64,000 bases of DNA from Arthrobacter sp. ES3-54 (GCF_029504395.1 NZ_JAQFIF010000004.1:186001-250000), one strand, 5' to 3'; shown: positions 25,727 to 34,400, counted from the stretch's first letter. The notes: generated by a model not told the origin, from the sequence alone. Made by a program: numbers and translations.

Positions 25727-26656
25727 ATGCTGATCTACTTGAGAAAGCGGATCGTTTCCAGCGCGCTTCCGCTGGTGGTGGTAATCGTTGGTGTTTTTGC
25801 GCTCGCTAGGATGACCGGCAATCCGGCCGCCCTGTATCTTCCGCTCAACGCCACGCAACAGATGCGGGACGAGTTCACTGCACGCAACGGCCTTGACCAG
25901 CCGCTGTTGGTTCAGATGGCGGACTACTTCGGCGGAGTGCTGAGGCTCGACTTCGGGCAATCGCTCAGGACCGGCCAGGATGCCGCCGCCATGGCCCTGC
26001 GTGCGTTTCCGGCTACCTTGCAATTGGCGGCCACCACTATGGTGCTGGCTGTCCTTCTGGCGCTGGTGGTGGGTTGCTGGGCGGCGCTGAAGCCGAACGG
26101 CGTCGCCGACCGCATCTCAAGTTTTGTCTCCATGGCCGCTGCCTCAATACCCGACTTCTGGCTCGCAATCGTCGGCATCTGGGTATTCGCCATCACCCTG
26201 GGCTGGCTCCCGACATCCGGTGTGTCGGGGGCCGGCGCCTGGGTTCTGCCCATCGCCACCCTCCTGCTCCGGCCATTCGGGGTCCTGGTCCAGATCGTCC
26301 GGGGTTCCATGGTCTCCGCGCTGTCTGAGCCCTACATCAAACTGGCCCGAAGCCGCGGCGCAGGCGAACTGCGCGTGGTTACCCATCACGCACTGCGCAA
26401 CGCCGCGGCGCCGGCTTTGACAGTGGCCGGTGACCTGACGGTGGGCTTGGTCAACGGAGCGGTGGTGGTGGAAACCATCTTCGGGTGGCCCGGGATCGGC
26501 AAGCTCATGATCGATTCCATCCTGCAACGCGACTTCGCTGTCCTGCAGGCAGCCGTGCTGCTGACCGCCGTGGCCATCTTTGCGTTGAACATCCTGATCG
26601 ACATGGGCTACGCGTTGCTGGATGCACGCGTCCGCCCCGTGACGGCAAGAGCTTAG
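25727..26656 (+). CDS. ABC transporter permease (DppB/OppB type)
   Basis: The 309-residue membrane protein has six helices and the family's first segment MLIYLRKRIVSSALPLVVVI, the external region FTARNGLDQPLLVQ, and the EAA loop YIKLARSRGAGELRVVTHHALRNAAAPAL near residue 205. That loop contacts the ATPases. It follows the binding protein by 29 bases, with a GAGGGAC ribosome site. With the next gene it forms the heterodimeric channel. Confidence 0.92.
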   Translation: MLIYLRKRIVSSALPLVVVIVGVFALARMTGNPAALYLPLNATQQMRDEFTARNGLDQPLLVQMADYFGGVLRLDFGQSLRTGQDAAAMALRAFPATLQLAATTMVLAVLLALVVGCWAALKPNGVADRISSFVSMAAASIPDFWLAIVGIWVFAITLGWLPTSGVSGAGAWVLPIATLLLRPFGVLVQIVRGSMVSALSEPYIKLARSRGAGELRVVTHHALRNAAAPALTVAGDLTVGLVNGAVVVETIFGWPGIGKLMIDSILQRDFAVLQAAVLLTAVAIFALNILIDMGYALLDARVRPVTARA

Positions 26657-26665
26657 GAGTAGACC

Positions 26666-27664
26666 ATGACCAGTTCATTGACTGAGCCGGCCGCGCAGGA
26701 TCAGCTACCAGGGACCGAGAATCGGCCCTCCGGAAAGGGGAACGGAAGCCAGGATGGGAACCCCAACCTGTTCCGGCTCCTGCTGAAGGACCGCTTCGCC
26801 ACGGTGTCCGCCGTGCTTTTGGTCCTCATCGGCCTGACAGCCGTGATCGGCCCCGCCTTGATGGGCGACCTAGCCACCAAGCAGAACCTCCTCTTCGCCA
26901 ACAAGGCGCCGTTTTCGCTGGCCCACGGCTGGGAATACGTTCTGGGGAGCGACTCCCTGGGCAGAAGCATGCTCGCCCGCCTAGTGGTGGCCAGCCGCAC
27001 CACGTTCTCGGTCGCGGTACCGGCAGTGGCCGTTGCCCTCGCGGTTGGTTCGCTGTGGGGTGTCTGGGCCGGATACCACCGAGGTTGGCGGGAAAACGTG
27101 TCGATGCGGATTGCCGACGTCATCATGAGCTTCCCGTCCCTGCTGCTCGCCGTCGTGGTGCTTTACGTGTTCAGTCCCAGCGCCGGGAACATCGTGCTGA
27201 TCCTCGCCCTGACGCGGATCCCGATCTACCTGCGCACGGCACGAGCCGAGTCTGCGGAGCTTCAAAGCCGTACGTTTGTGGATGCGGCCCGGACCTTTGG
27301 GGCCAGGCCAAACGCCATCATTGGACGTCATGTCATTCCCGTGGTCCTGCCGACGCTCCTGACGCTGGCCACGCTCGAATTCTGCTATGTGATGCTTGCC
27401 GAGTCTTCCCTGAGCTTCCTTGGCATTGGCATCCAGCCGCCGGACGTCAGCTGGGGGCTTATGGTTTCGCAGGGCAGGCAGTACCTGCAGACCGCCTGGT
27501 GGCTTTCCATCTTTCCCGGCGTCGCGATTGTGGTCACCACCATCGCCGCGAACGTCCTGGCGGCCTGGCTCCGAATCGCCACAGACCCCGCCCAGCGCTG
27601 GCGCCTGGCACTTCCCCGCAAGCGGCTGATTGCCCGCATCCCAGTCAAGGAGGCAAAGCCGTGA
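26666..27664 (+). CDS. ABC transporter permease (DppC/OppC type)
   Basis: This 332-residue protein is the second permease. It has a Gln/Asn/Gly-rich cytosolic N-terminus of about 40 residues, the first helix VSAVLLVLIGLTAVIGPAL, the typical HGWEYVLGSDSLGRSMLARLVVASRTT segment and the EAA loop FVDAARTFGARPNAIIGRHVIPVVLP. TAGGAGTAG precedes the start, nine bases after the stop of the first permease. Its stop overlaps the next start (GTGA), so translation is coupled to the ATPase. Confidence 0.92.
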   Translation: MTSSLTEPAAQDQLPGTENRPSGKGNGSQDGNPNLFRLLLKDRFATVSAVLLVLIGLTAVIGPALMGDLATKQNLLFANKAPFSLAHGWEYVLGSDSLGRSMLARLVVASRTTFSVAVPAVAVALAVGSLWGVWAGYHRGWRENVSMRIADVIMSFPSLLLAVVVLYVFSPSAGNIVLILALTRIPIYLRTARAESAELQSRTFVDAARTFGARPNAIIGRHVIPVVLPTLLTLATLEFCYVMLAESSLSFLGIGIQPPDVSWGLMVSQGRQYLQTAWWLSIFPGVAIVVTTIAANVLAAWLRIATDPAQRWRLALPRKRLIARIPVKEAKP

Positions 27665-28773
27665 AAACTGCTGCCCAAAGCGTGCTCCCCGGCCAATCCC
27701 GGGCGCATGAAGTTGTTCTAAGTGTCAGGGCCCTGGCTGTGGACATCCGCACGCATCGCGGAACCGTCCGGGCCGTCAATGACGTAAACTTCGAGGCCCG
27801 TGCGGGGGAGACCCTCGCACTGCTCGGAGAATCCGGGTGCGGGAAGTCCATGACGGCCAAGGCACTCGCCGGAATCATGGACCCCGTCTGCGACCTTGCC
27901 GGAGGGGAGGTGGTCCTCAACGGAACAGACCTGGCGGCCCTGACACCCAAGGAACGACTGAAATTTGCCGGTCCCGAGCTCGGCATTGTCTTTCAGGACG
28001 CGCTGACAGCCCTCAACCCTGTTTATACCGTGGGAACACAGCTCGGTGAGGCTTTCCGGATCCATCGGGGACTGGGTGCCAAGGAAGCCAAGGTCCAGGC
28101 AATTGAGCTGATGGAGCGGGTGGGGATTCCCGAACCCGAGTCCCGGGTGAATTCGTATCCGCACCAGTTCTCCGGCGGCATGCGCCAGCGCATCCTGATC
28201 GCCATGGCCGTGGCCCTGAACCCGCGCCTGCTGATAGCAGATGAACCCACCACTGCCCTGGACGTCACGGTCCAGGCCCAGATCATGCAGCTCCTGCGCA
28301 AGCTCCGGGAAGAGGGCCAGATGGCCGTCGTGCTGATCACCCACGATCTGGCGGTTGTTGCCGAGGAAGCCGACTCGGTGGCGGTGATGTACGCGGGCAA
28401 CGTAGTGGAGTGCGGGCCAGTGTCCGAGGTCTTCAGCGATCCGCGGCACCCCTACACCAAGGGACTACTCGAATCGGTGCCCGTCCATGTTGGCCGCGGC
28501 GCCCGCCTGTTGTCCATCGCCGGAAGCCCCCCGGAGCTTCATGACATACCCGCGGGCTGCGTGTACCAGTCCCGCTGCCCGTTGGTGCAGGACATCTGCC
28601 GGTCCGAGCGCCCGCAGCTGCTGCCCGTGACCGATCGCCCCGTGAACGATCGTCCCGTGGACGATCGCCCCGTGGACCTGCAGGACGACGCCGACGATTA
28701 CGCTGGCGCCCTGCTGTCACGGCCCGGCCGGGCTGCGGCCTGCCACTTCAGCGAGGAGATAAACAATGTCTGA
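27661..28773 (+). CDS. ABC transporter ATP-binding protein (DppD/OppD type)
   Basis: The 370-residue ATPase has Walker A GESGCGKSM near residue 60, Q-loop VFQDALTALNP, signature FSGGMRQRI, Walker B LLIADEPTTALD and switch His in LITHDLAVV. The C-terminal oligopeptide-transporter domain has the Cys residues CVYQSRCPLVQDICRS that bind an iron-sulfur cluster in some members. Before the final FSEEINNV lies an unusual repeat region (DRPVNDRPVDDRPVD) encoded by 15-base tandem repeats. GTG 27661 is the start; the frame is open upstream as a shadow of the permease gene. Confidence 0.93.
   Translation: MKTAAQSVLPGQSRAHEVVLSVRALAVDIRTHRGTVRAVNDVNFEARAGETLALLGESGCGKSMTAKALAGIMDPVCDLAGGEVVLNGTDLAALTPKERLKFAGPELGIVFQDALTALNPVYTVGTQLGEAFRIHRGLGAKEAKVQAIELMERVGIPEPESRVNSYPHQFSGGMRQRILIAMAVALNPRLLIADEPTTALDVTVQAQIMQLLRKLREEGQMAVVLITHDLAVVAEEADSVAVMYAGNVVECGPVSEVFSDPRHPYTKGLLESVPVHVGRGARLLSIAGSPPELHDIPAGCVYQSRCPLVQDICRSERPQLLPVTDRPVNDRPVDDRPVDLQDDADDYAGALLSRPGRAAACHFSEEINNV
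28633..28677. repeat. 15-base tandem repeat inside the DppD-type gene
   Basis: GATCGCCCCGTGAAC, GATCGTCCCGTGGAC and GATCGCCCCGTGGAC follow each other at 28633, 28648 and 28663. They encode DRPVN, DRPVD and DRPVD in the C-terminal tail. The period keeps frame, so the tail can vary in length. Confidence 0.85.
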
Positions 28774-29791
28774 GCCGCTTTTGCAGGTTGATGGCTTGTG
28801 CAAAACCTTCCACGTCGCCAAGAGCGCCCGCGGCAACACCCGCCTTAAGGCCCTGGATGGCATTAACCTCACGGTCGGGCGAGGGGAAACCCTGGGCCTG
28901 GTGGGTGAGTCGGGCTGCGGAAAATCCACTCTTGCCCGGACCCTCATGATGCTGGAGACACCGGACGAAGGGACAGTGACCTTTGAAGGTACGAACCCGT
29001 TCGGGCTCCGCGGAAAGGAGCTGCTGAGCTGGCGGCGCAGGGTCCAAATGGTGTTCCAGGACCCTTTTGCCTCCCTCAATGCACGGATGAACGCCGGCGA
29101 CATTGTTTCCGAGCCCTGGGCGACCCACCGGAACCTTTACCCGTCGTCGCGGGAGCGTGAAGCCCGCGTGCGGGAGTTGCTGCACATGGTCGGGCTGAGG
29201 CCCTCGGACGCGCGCAAATCCCCGCAGGAGTTTTCCGGCGGCCAGCGGCAACGGCTCGGCATCGCCCGTGCCCTGGCTCTGAACCCCGACGTCATCATCC
29301 TGGATGAACCGGTTTCAGCGCTGGATCTATCCGTCCAGGCCCAAATCCTCAACCTGCTCAACGACCTGCAGCAGGAACTCGGAGTCTCCTATATTTTCAT
29401 CTCCCATGATCTGACCGTTGTCCGGCATGTGGCCGACCGGGTGGCCGTGATGTACCTGGGCAGGATCATCGAGACCGGCGCCACGGAGGAAGTTTTCGAC
29501 CATCCACGGCACCCCTACACGGCGGCGTTGATGTCCGCCTCGCCGAAGCTCGACGTTACGGGGGTGAAGCGGGACCGAATCGTCCTCCAGGGCGAGCTGC
29601 CCTCCCCGCTGGATCCGCCGTCGGGCTGCCGTTTCCGCACCAGGTGCTGGAAAGCGCAGGACATCTGCGCCGAGGTGGCGCCCGAGCCGCGGGTGACGGC
29701 CGCCCCCGATGGAGGGCTGCGCCTGGCCGAATGCCACTTTCCACTTGAAACCGTCAAAGGTCTCACAGGCGCCACCGCAACCGCCGGGTGA
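28766..29791 (+). CDS. ABC transporter ATP-binding protein (DppF/OppF type)
   Basis: The 341-residue second ATPase has Walker A GESGCGKST, Q-loop VFQDPFASLNARM, signature FSGGQRQRL, Walker B VIILDEPVSALD and switch ISHDLTVVRH. The C-terminal domain with GCRFRTRCWKAQDIC is the usual OppF type. The ATG overlaps the previous gene by eight bases. It pairs with the first ATPase to drive import. Its stop overlaps the start of the TauE/SafE gene, which is not normally part of such transporters. Confidence 0.93.
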   Translation: MSEPLLQVDGLCKTFHVAKSARGNTRLKALDGINLTVGRGETLGLVGESGCGKSTLARTLMMLETPDEGTVTFEGTNPFGLRGKELLSWRRRVQMVFQDPFASLNARMNAGDIVSEPWATHRNLYPSSREREARVRELLHMVGLRPSDARKSPQEFSGGQRQRLGIARALALNPDVIILDEPVSALDLSVQAQILNLLNDLQQELGVSYIFISHDLTVVRHVADRVAVMYLGRIIETGATEEVFDHPRHPYTAALMSASPKLDVTGVKRDRIVLQGELPSPLDPPSGCRFRTRCWKAQDICAEVAPEPRVTAAPDGGLRLAECHFPLETVKGLTGATATAG

Positions 29792-30519
29792 CGGCCACTG
29801 AGTATGCGCTCATCGCCGGCGTGGTTTTCCTCGCCGCCTGCCTGCAGGCCTCAACAGGCTTCGGCATGGGGATGCTTGCCGCGCCGGTGGTGGCCATGGT
29901 GGATCCGGCCCTGCTGCCGGCCACACTCATTCTCCTGGCACTCCTTGTGACAGTCCTCGTGACCGTCCGTGAACGGCAGCACCTCGATCTCCGCGGCACG
30001 GGCTGGGCTCTGGTGGGCCGGATCCCCGGAAGCTTCCTGGGAGCATGGCTGGTGGCCCTGCTGTCCAAGGAGGGACTGGCCTGGGTGGTGGTCATCGTGG
30101 TGGTCACCGGCCTGGTCCTTGCAATCCGGGGATGGGCGCCGGAACCGGTCCGGGTAAACCTGATCGCGGCCGGTGCCGCCTCGGGCATCATGGGCACCGC
30201 CACTTCCATCGGCGGACCGCCCATGGCCCTGGTCTGGCAAGGCCACCAGGGATCACGGCTGCGGGGCACCATGAGCGCGTTCTTTATGGTGGGCTCCGCA
30301 ATTTCCCTGGTGGCGCTGGGGGTCGCAGGCGCTGTGACGGGTCAAATATTGGCGCTCGCGCTGTGGTTGGTGCCGGCGGTGCTTGGAGGGTATGTGGCAT
30401 CCCGGTTCGTGAACCGCTTCCTGAACACCGCCCGGCTGAGGATGCTGGCGCTGGGCTCGTCCGCGCTGGGAAGCCTGCTGTTGATGGGACAACTCGCCGT
30501 GGCTGCCATGCAGCCCTGA
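29788..30519 (+). CDS. TauE/SafE family anion permease
   Basis: This 243-residue protein with seven to eight helices matches the TauE/SafE (sulfite exporter) family: ASTGFGMGMLAAPVVAMVDPALLPATLILLAL near the start, and the repeat partner AAGAASGIMGTATSIGGPPMALVWQG near residue 135. The GTG start overlaps the stop of the OppF-type ATPase by four bases, so it belongs to the same operon. Family members move sulfite, sulfoacetate, other organic anions or sulfonates. In this context it may export a waste anion or import a related acid. Its inclusion in the operon is unusual and worth noting. Confidence 0.88.
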   Translation: MTATEYALIAGVVFLAACLQASTGFGMGMLAAPVVAMVDPALLPATLILLALLVTVLVTVRERQHLDLRGTGWALVGRIPGSFLGAWLVALLSKEGLAWVVVIVVVTGLVLAIRGWAPEPVRVNLIAAGAASGIMGTATSIGGPPMALVWQGHQGSRLRGTMSAFFMVGSAISLVALGVAGAVTGQILALALWLVPAVLGGYVASRFVNRFLNTARLRMLALGSSALGSLLLMGQLAVAAMQP

Positions 30520-30560
30520 CCTCTGCGGTCACTGCAAGCAGCCCCTTGCAGCCGGGCGAT

Positions 30561-31547
30561 TTATCTGGCCCAAACCCTCGGTACGAGGTTGATCAGTTCC
30601 CGTCCATGCGCCAGCCGGCCAATATTTGCCGCGATGTCCGCCGCCCGGCGTTCGAACGTGATCCGCGCGTGCCCCGAATGGTGCGGCGTGAGCACAGTAT
30701 TGTCCAGCGATCCGAACGGAAGCTCGGCGGGCGGCAGCACGCCGTCGGCGGGGGATCCCCACCACACGTCAATGCCTGCCCCTGCGATACGCCGGGACTG
30801 GAGGGCGTCGAACAGCGCCTGCTGGTCCACCACGGGACCGCGCGCAACGTTTATCAGAATGGCGGACGGCTTCATGGCCGCGAACTCCGCTGCCCCGATC
30901 ATCCCTCGTGTCGAAGAGTCCAGGGGCGCGGTGACAACTACGACATCGGACGCTGCCAGCAGCTCCGGAAGCTGGTGGTTTCCGCCGATCCAACTCAGCG
31001 TGACCCCGTCCGGGGCGCCGGCGGCCGGATTCTTGCGGACGGCGCGAACGTCCACGCCTAGCAGGCCGGCCATGCGCGCCGTTTCCGCTCCGATGGAGCC
31101 CATCCCGACGAGTCCCATGGTCATTCCACTCAAGGTCGGGTGGAACGGCACTTCGGGGTCAGTGGCAATGGTCCGCCATCGGCCTTCACGCACCGCGCGG
31201 TCGGCCGCGATGACATTGCGGGACAGCATCAGCGTGACCATCAGGATGTGTTCCGCAATGGGCCGCGCGTGATGGAACGTGTTGGCCACGAGGGTTGCCG
31301 GCTGCAGGCCCGGAACGAAGATCTTGTCGTACCCAGCGCCGGTGACGTGCACCAGCTTCAGTCTGCTTGCGGCCGCCACCTGCTCGGGACCCAGAGAGGA
31401 ACAGACGACGACGTCGGCAGTTGCCAGTGCTTCCAGCTGGCGTTCAGGAGACCAAGCCGCCGCCATGGTCCAGTGGTGAGCGCCGCCGTCGTGCCTTAGC
31501 TGATCCTCAAAGCGGCTGATGATGGGATCGGTGACCACGATCGACAT
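30561..31547 (-). CDS. 2-hydroxyacid dehydrogenase family protein with altered acid residue
   Basis: The protein of about 328 residues has the Rossmann motif MGLVGMGSIGAETARMAG and the catalytic Arg in INVARGPVVDQQAL, with His in LTPHHSGHAR. Where D-2-hydroxyacid dehydrogenases usually have DVFxxEP, this protein has IDVWWGSPADG, so the usual Glu is not evident. A subgroup with DVWW is known to me among actinobacterial homologues, so this is probably a subgroup trait. I prefer ATG 31547 (MSIVVTDP); GTG 31577, which overlaps the dehydratase stop, is also possible. It lies directly downstream of the dehydratase gene and is probably cotranscribed and functionally linked with it. Confidence 0.87.
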   Translation of the reverse strand: MSIVVTDPIISRFEDQLRHDGGAHHWTMAAAWSPERQLEALATADVVVCSSLGPEQVAAASRLKLVHVTGAGYDKIFVPGLQPATLVANTFHHARPIAEHILMVTLMLSRNVIAADRAVREGRWRTIATDPEVPFHPTLSGMTMGLVGMGSIGAETARMAGLLGVDVRAVRKNPAAGAPDGVTLSWIGGNHQLPELLAASDVVVVTAPLDSSTRGMIGAAEFAAMKPSAILINVARGPVVDQQALFDALQSRRIAGAGIDVWWGSPADGVLPPAELPFGSLDNTVLTPHHSGHARITFERRAADIAANIGRLAHGRELINLVPRVWAR

Positions 31548-31573
31548 GCCCTTTTCTGAAGGCTCCGAAACGC

Positions 31574-32875
31574 TCACCAGCGGGGGCTCTGCAGCTCGGA
31601 GGAAGGGCGCAGCCGCTGCATGTACCCGGTGTCATCCCGGCTCCTGAGCCCGCACTCCAGGTACTGGCGGTGGAGGCGTCCCAAGGCGTCGCGGTCCAGT
31701 TCGATCCCCAGCCCGGGTCCTGCGGGGACGTTGACGGCTCCGTTCTCAAACGAGAACGTGTCGGCCGCGATGACGTCCTCTTCCGGGTCCTTCCATGGCC
31801 AGTGGGTGTCACACGCATAGTCGAGTTTCGGCGTCGCCGCGGCGAGATGGACCATTGCGGCAAGGCTGATCCCCAGATGGGAGTTCGAGTGCATAGACAG
31901 CCCCAGCCCGAAGGTTTCGGTGATGCCTGCCAGCGACTGGGAACGGCGGAGGCCTCCCCAAAAATGATGATCCGAGAGGACCACATCAACGGCCTCGGCG
32001 GCCACTGCCGGCGCAATATCAGCGAAGCTGACGACGCACATGTTCGTGGCCAGCGGCATGCCGACCTCGCGGCGGACTGCGGCCATTCCTTCGATGCCCG
32101 GGGTGGGGTCCTCCAGATACTCCACAATGCCGTCCAGTTCCTTGCCGACGCGGATGGAGGTTTCAACCGTCCAGGCGCCGTTGGGATCTATCCGGAGGGG
32201 CATGGCCGGGAACTCCGCGCGGAGGGCCTGGATCGCGGCGACTTCCTCCTCCGGGGGGAATACGCCTGCTTTCAGCTTGAGGGCGGAGAAGCCATACTCG
32301 TCCACCATTTGCCGCGCCTGGCTGACGATCCCGACAGGATCCAAGGCTGCCCCCCAGACGTCGTCTGCCTGGCCGGGATGTGCGGCCCACTTGTAGAACA
32401 GGTACCCGCTGAATGGGACGGCGCTGCGGACCGCTCCGCCAAGGAGGTCGCTCACGGGGCGGCCAAGGAGCTTTCCCTGGATATCCAGGGCAGCTACGTC
32501 AAACGGCGAGAGGACGCGGTCCGTGGTGCTTGATCCGGTAACCATTCCGCTCATTCCGTGGCCACCCCGGATCGTGTCCTTTTGCAGGGCGGCCTCAACG
32601 CAGCTGCGGAGTTCGTTGATGTTGAACACGTCGGTGCCGGGAACGGCCTCGGCCGCGAGGTGAAGACGGGCCAAATGGCCGGCATCACCGTATGTCTCAC
32701 CCAATCCGCTGACTCCCGCGTCGGTATGGACTTCCACTATCGCCCGGAGCGCAAACGGCTCATGGACGCCGACGGTGTTCAGCAGCGGCGGGTCATTGAA
32801 CGCCACCGGCGTGATCGTGACGCCGGTAATCCTCACCTGGTGGAGGTGCTGTGCGTGCTGGCTTTCCTGGTTCAC
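31574..32875 (-). CDS. Enolase-superfamily sugar acid dehydratase (glucarate dehydratase family)
   Basis: This 433-residue enzyme has the glucarate-dehydratase-type active site: LKLKAG (KxK) near residue 213, metal ligands in RIDPNGAW and EYLEDPTP, ATNMCVV, the Asp in LSDHHFWGGL and the His in MHSNSHLGIS. It should dehydrate an aldaric or related acid sugar to a keto-deoxy acid. It is a close paralogue of the enzyme at 60673, roughly four residues in five alike by eye. GTG 32875 follows AAGGAG. Downstream is a 2-hydroxyacid dehydrogenase and upstream a divergent LysR regulator; nearby is an ABC importer. The substrate may differ from glucarate. Confidence 0.9.
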   Translation of the reverse strand: MNQESQHAQHLHQVRITGVTITPVAFNDPPLLNTVGVHEPFALRAIVEVHTDAGVSGLGETYGDAGHLARLHLAAEAVPGTDVFNINELRSCVEAALQKDTIRGGHGMSGMVTGSSTTDRVLSPFDVAALDIQGKLLGRPVSDLLGGAVRSAVPFSGYLFYKWAAHPGQADDVWGAALDPVGIVSQARQMVDEYGFSALKLKAGVFPPEEEVAAIQALRAEFPAMPLRIDPNGAWTVETSIRVGKELDGIVEYLEDPTPGIEGMAAVRREVGMPLATNMCVVSFADIAPAVAAEAVDVVLSDHHFWGGLRRSQSLAGITETFGLGLSMHSNSHLGISLAAMVHLAAATPKLDYACDTHWPWKDPEEDVIAADTFSFENGAVNVPAGPGLGIELDRDALGRLHRQYLECGLRSRDDTGYMQRLRPSSELQSPRW

Positions 32876-33028
32876 TCCGGTGTGCTCCTTAGGCGTGGGT
32901 CAGGCGACCGGCCGATGACGCTCTGCCTAGCTGACGGTTTCCGCATCTGCTGCTGAACTGAACATAATGGGTGCAAACGATCCAAGTCCAAGCCATAATG
33001 AGCACTCGTGCATCCATGAAAGGTATTG
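32876..33028. promoter_or_regulatory. Divergent LysR/dehydratase promoter region
   Basis: The 153-base gap contains two CATAATG words 36 bases apart (in ACATAATGGGTGCA near 32963 and CCATAATGAGCAC near 32993) and GCAC-TC-GTGC nearby. The layout of a LysR gene divergent from its likely target, with repeats in between, is typical for LysR control. The exact binding site is not established. Confidence 0.45.
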
Positions 33029-33985
33029 ATGTTCTCCCTGCCGCAGCTTGAATCATTTGTCGCAGTTGCTGAGGAACTGCACTTCGGTGCGGCCGCAGCA
33101 CGGCTGAACATGACACAACCACCGTTGAGTCGGCAGATCCAGATGCTCGAGAAACAACTGGGTACGCAGCTTTTTGGCCGCACCAGCAGAAGGGTTGAAC
33201 TGACTGCGGCCGGCTTGATGCTGCTGCCCAGGGCCCGGCAAATACTGGACATGTGCATCAAGACCGAGTTGGACGTCCGGCGGGTTTCATCCGGCGACGC
33301 CGGCGCAATAACCGTCGCGTACACCGCTATCGCTGGTCAGAGCGCCTTGCCCCAGCTCCTGAGGCGTGCCGCTGACATCATGCCCGGAGTGTCGTTCGTA
33401 TTGCGGGAACTGGTTTCCACGGATCAGATGGACGGGCTGGTGAAGGGCAGCGTGGACATCGGGCTGCTCCGGCCGATTGTGGCCCGGCCGGGCATTGTTT
33501 CTAGACCCATCATGACGGACCGCCTCGTCGTCGCGATCCCTTTGGGAAGTTCCATTCTGGGCAACCTGACGAACATGGATGCGCCCCTTCCGCTGGCCTG
33601 CCTGGACCGATTGCCGCTGCTGATGTATTCAACCAAGGAAGCGCGCTACTTTCATGACCTGGTACTCCGGCTGTTTGCCAGCGCAGGCGCGCACGCGAAC
33701 ATCACTCAGTACGCGAGCCAAATCCCAGCCCTCCTCGCCTTCGTTCAAGCCGGCCTGGGCGTGACGCTGGTGCCCGCCTCGGCTATGGCGTCATCGCCCC
33801 CGGGGGTGGAGTTCCACGAGATCAACGGCAGCCATGGAATCCAAGAGCTCAACCGTGTCGACCTGGAACTCGCGTGGAACGAGCAAACTGCCAATCCGGC
33901 CGTGCGGAGGCTGCTGGAGCTTATTGATTCCACGGGTCTGAATCCCGGCGAACGATTGGACATGCCGCCGGGTGACTTCGAATAG
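33029..33985 (+). CDS. LysR family transcriptional regulator
   Basis: The 319-residue regulator starts MFSLPQLESFVAVAEELHFGAAAARLNMTQPPLSRQIQMLEKQLG, the LysR winged helix-turn-helix of residues 1-60, followed by the linker and a substrate-binding-like domain. The recognition helix PPLSRQIQ is of the common form. ATG 33029 follows AAAGG; the open frame begins one codon earlier. It diverges from the dehydratase gene at 32875, and probably activates it in response to an acid sugar or keto acid; that is inferred from position. Confidence 0.92.
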   Translation: MFSLPQLESFVAVAEELHFGAAAARLNMTQPPLSRQIQMLEKQLGTQLFGRTSRRVELTAAGLMLLPRARQILDMCIKTELDVRRVSSGDAGAITVAYTAIAGQSALPQLLRRAADIMPGVSFVLRELVSTDQMDGLVKGSVDIGLLRPIVARPGIVSRPIMTDRLVVAIPLGSSILGNLTNMDAPLPLACLDRLPLLMYSTKEARYFHDLVLRLFASAGAHANITQYASQIPALLAFVQAGLGVTLVPASAMASSPPGVEFHEINGSHGIQELNRVDLELAWNEQTANPAVRRLLELIDSTGLNPGERLDMPPGDFE

Positions 33986-34031
33986 TCATCTACGAAGTTG
34001 CTCGTTGGGCTGCGAGCTGTGCGATTGAGCC

Positions 34032-34334
34032 TTACGAGGCCAACCGCTCACGTGCGTTGTGATCAGAACTGCTCGGTTCGACGCCATGTTTGGGCTGGGT
34101 GATCTCTGCCCACACCGCATCGAGGGAGAGCCCGAGGACGTCGGCGATCGCAGCGATGGTCGGGAAGGCAGGAGTCGCTACGCGGCCCGTCTCGATTTTC
34201 CGGAGGGTCTCCGGTGAGACGCGCGCATCGAGCGCGATTTCAAGCATCGAACGCTCTGCCCTGGCGCGACGCAACAGGGCACCGAGGCGCTGTCCGCGCT
34301 CGACCTCTGCGGGTGTGAGTGGCAACCTAACCAT
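34032..34334 (-). CDS. XRE family helix-turn-helix regulator
   Basis: This 100-residue protein is a single Cro/CI-type HTH: ERGQRLGALLRRARAERSMLEIALDARVSPETLRKIETGRVATPAFPTIAAIADVLGLSLD. The VSPETLRKIETGR segment is the recognition helix. It has a short C-terminal tail. It diverges from the methionine aminopeptidase gene at 34401 and probably controls both. The ATG at 34334 lies only seven bases after a TATAAT box on its strand, so its message may be nearly leaderless. Confidence 0.9.
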   Translation of the reverse strand: MVRLPLTPAEVERGQRLGALLRRARAERSMLEIALDARVSPETLRKIETGRVATPAFPTIAAIADVLGLSLDAVWAEITQPKHGVEPSSSDHNARERLAS

Positions 34335-34341
34335 GGCTCCG

Positions 34342-34372
34342 ATTATAGTACCGGGATAATATGGCCGGGATA
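34342..34372. promoter_or_regulatory. XRE/map divergent promoter with repeated CCGGGATA
   Basis: On the minus strand TATAAT (34347-34342) is a perfect -10 box for the XRE gene. CCGGGATA occurs at 34351-34358 and 34365-34372, 14 bases apart, and ATTAT/ATAAT arms flank the first copy. These may be sites for the XRE protein. Confidence 0.6.
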
Positions 34373-34400
34373 GTTATTGGATGCGTGAGAAAGGCGCCGC

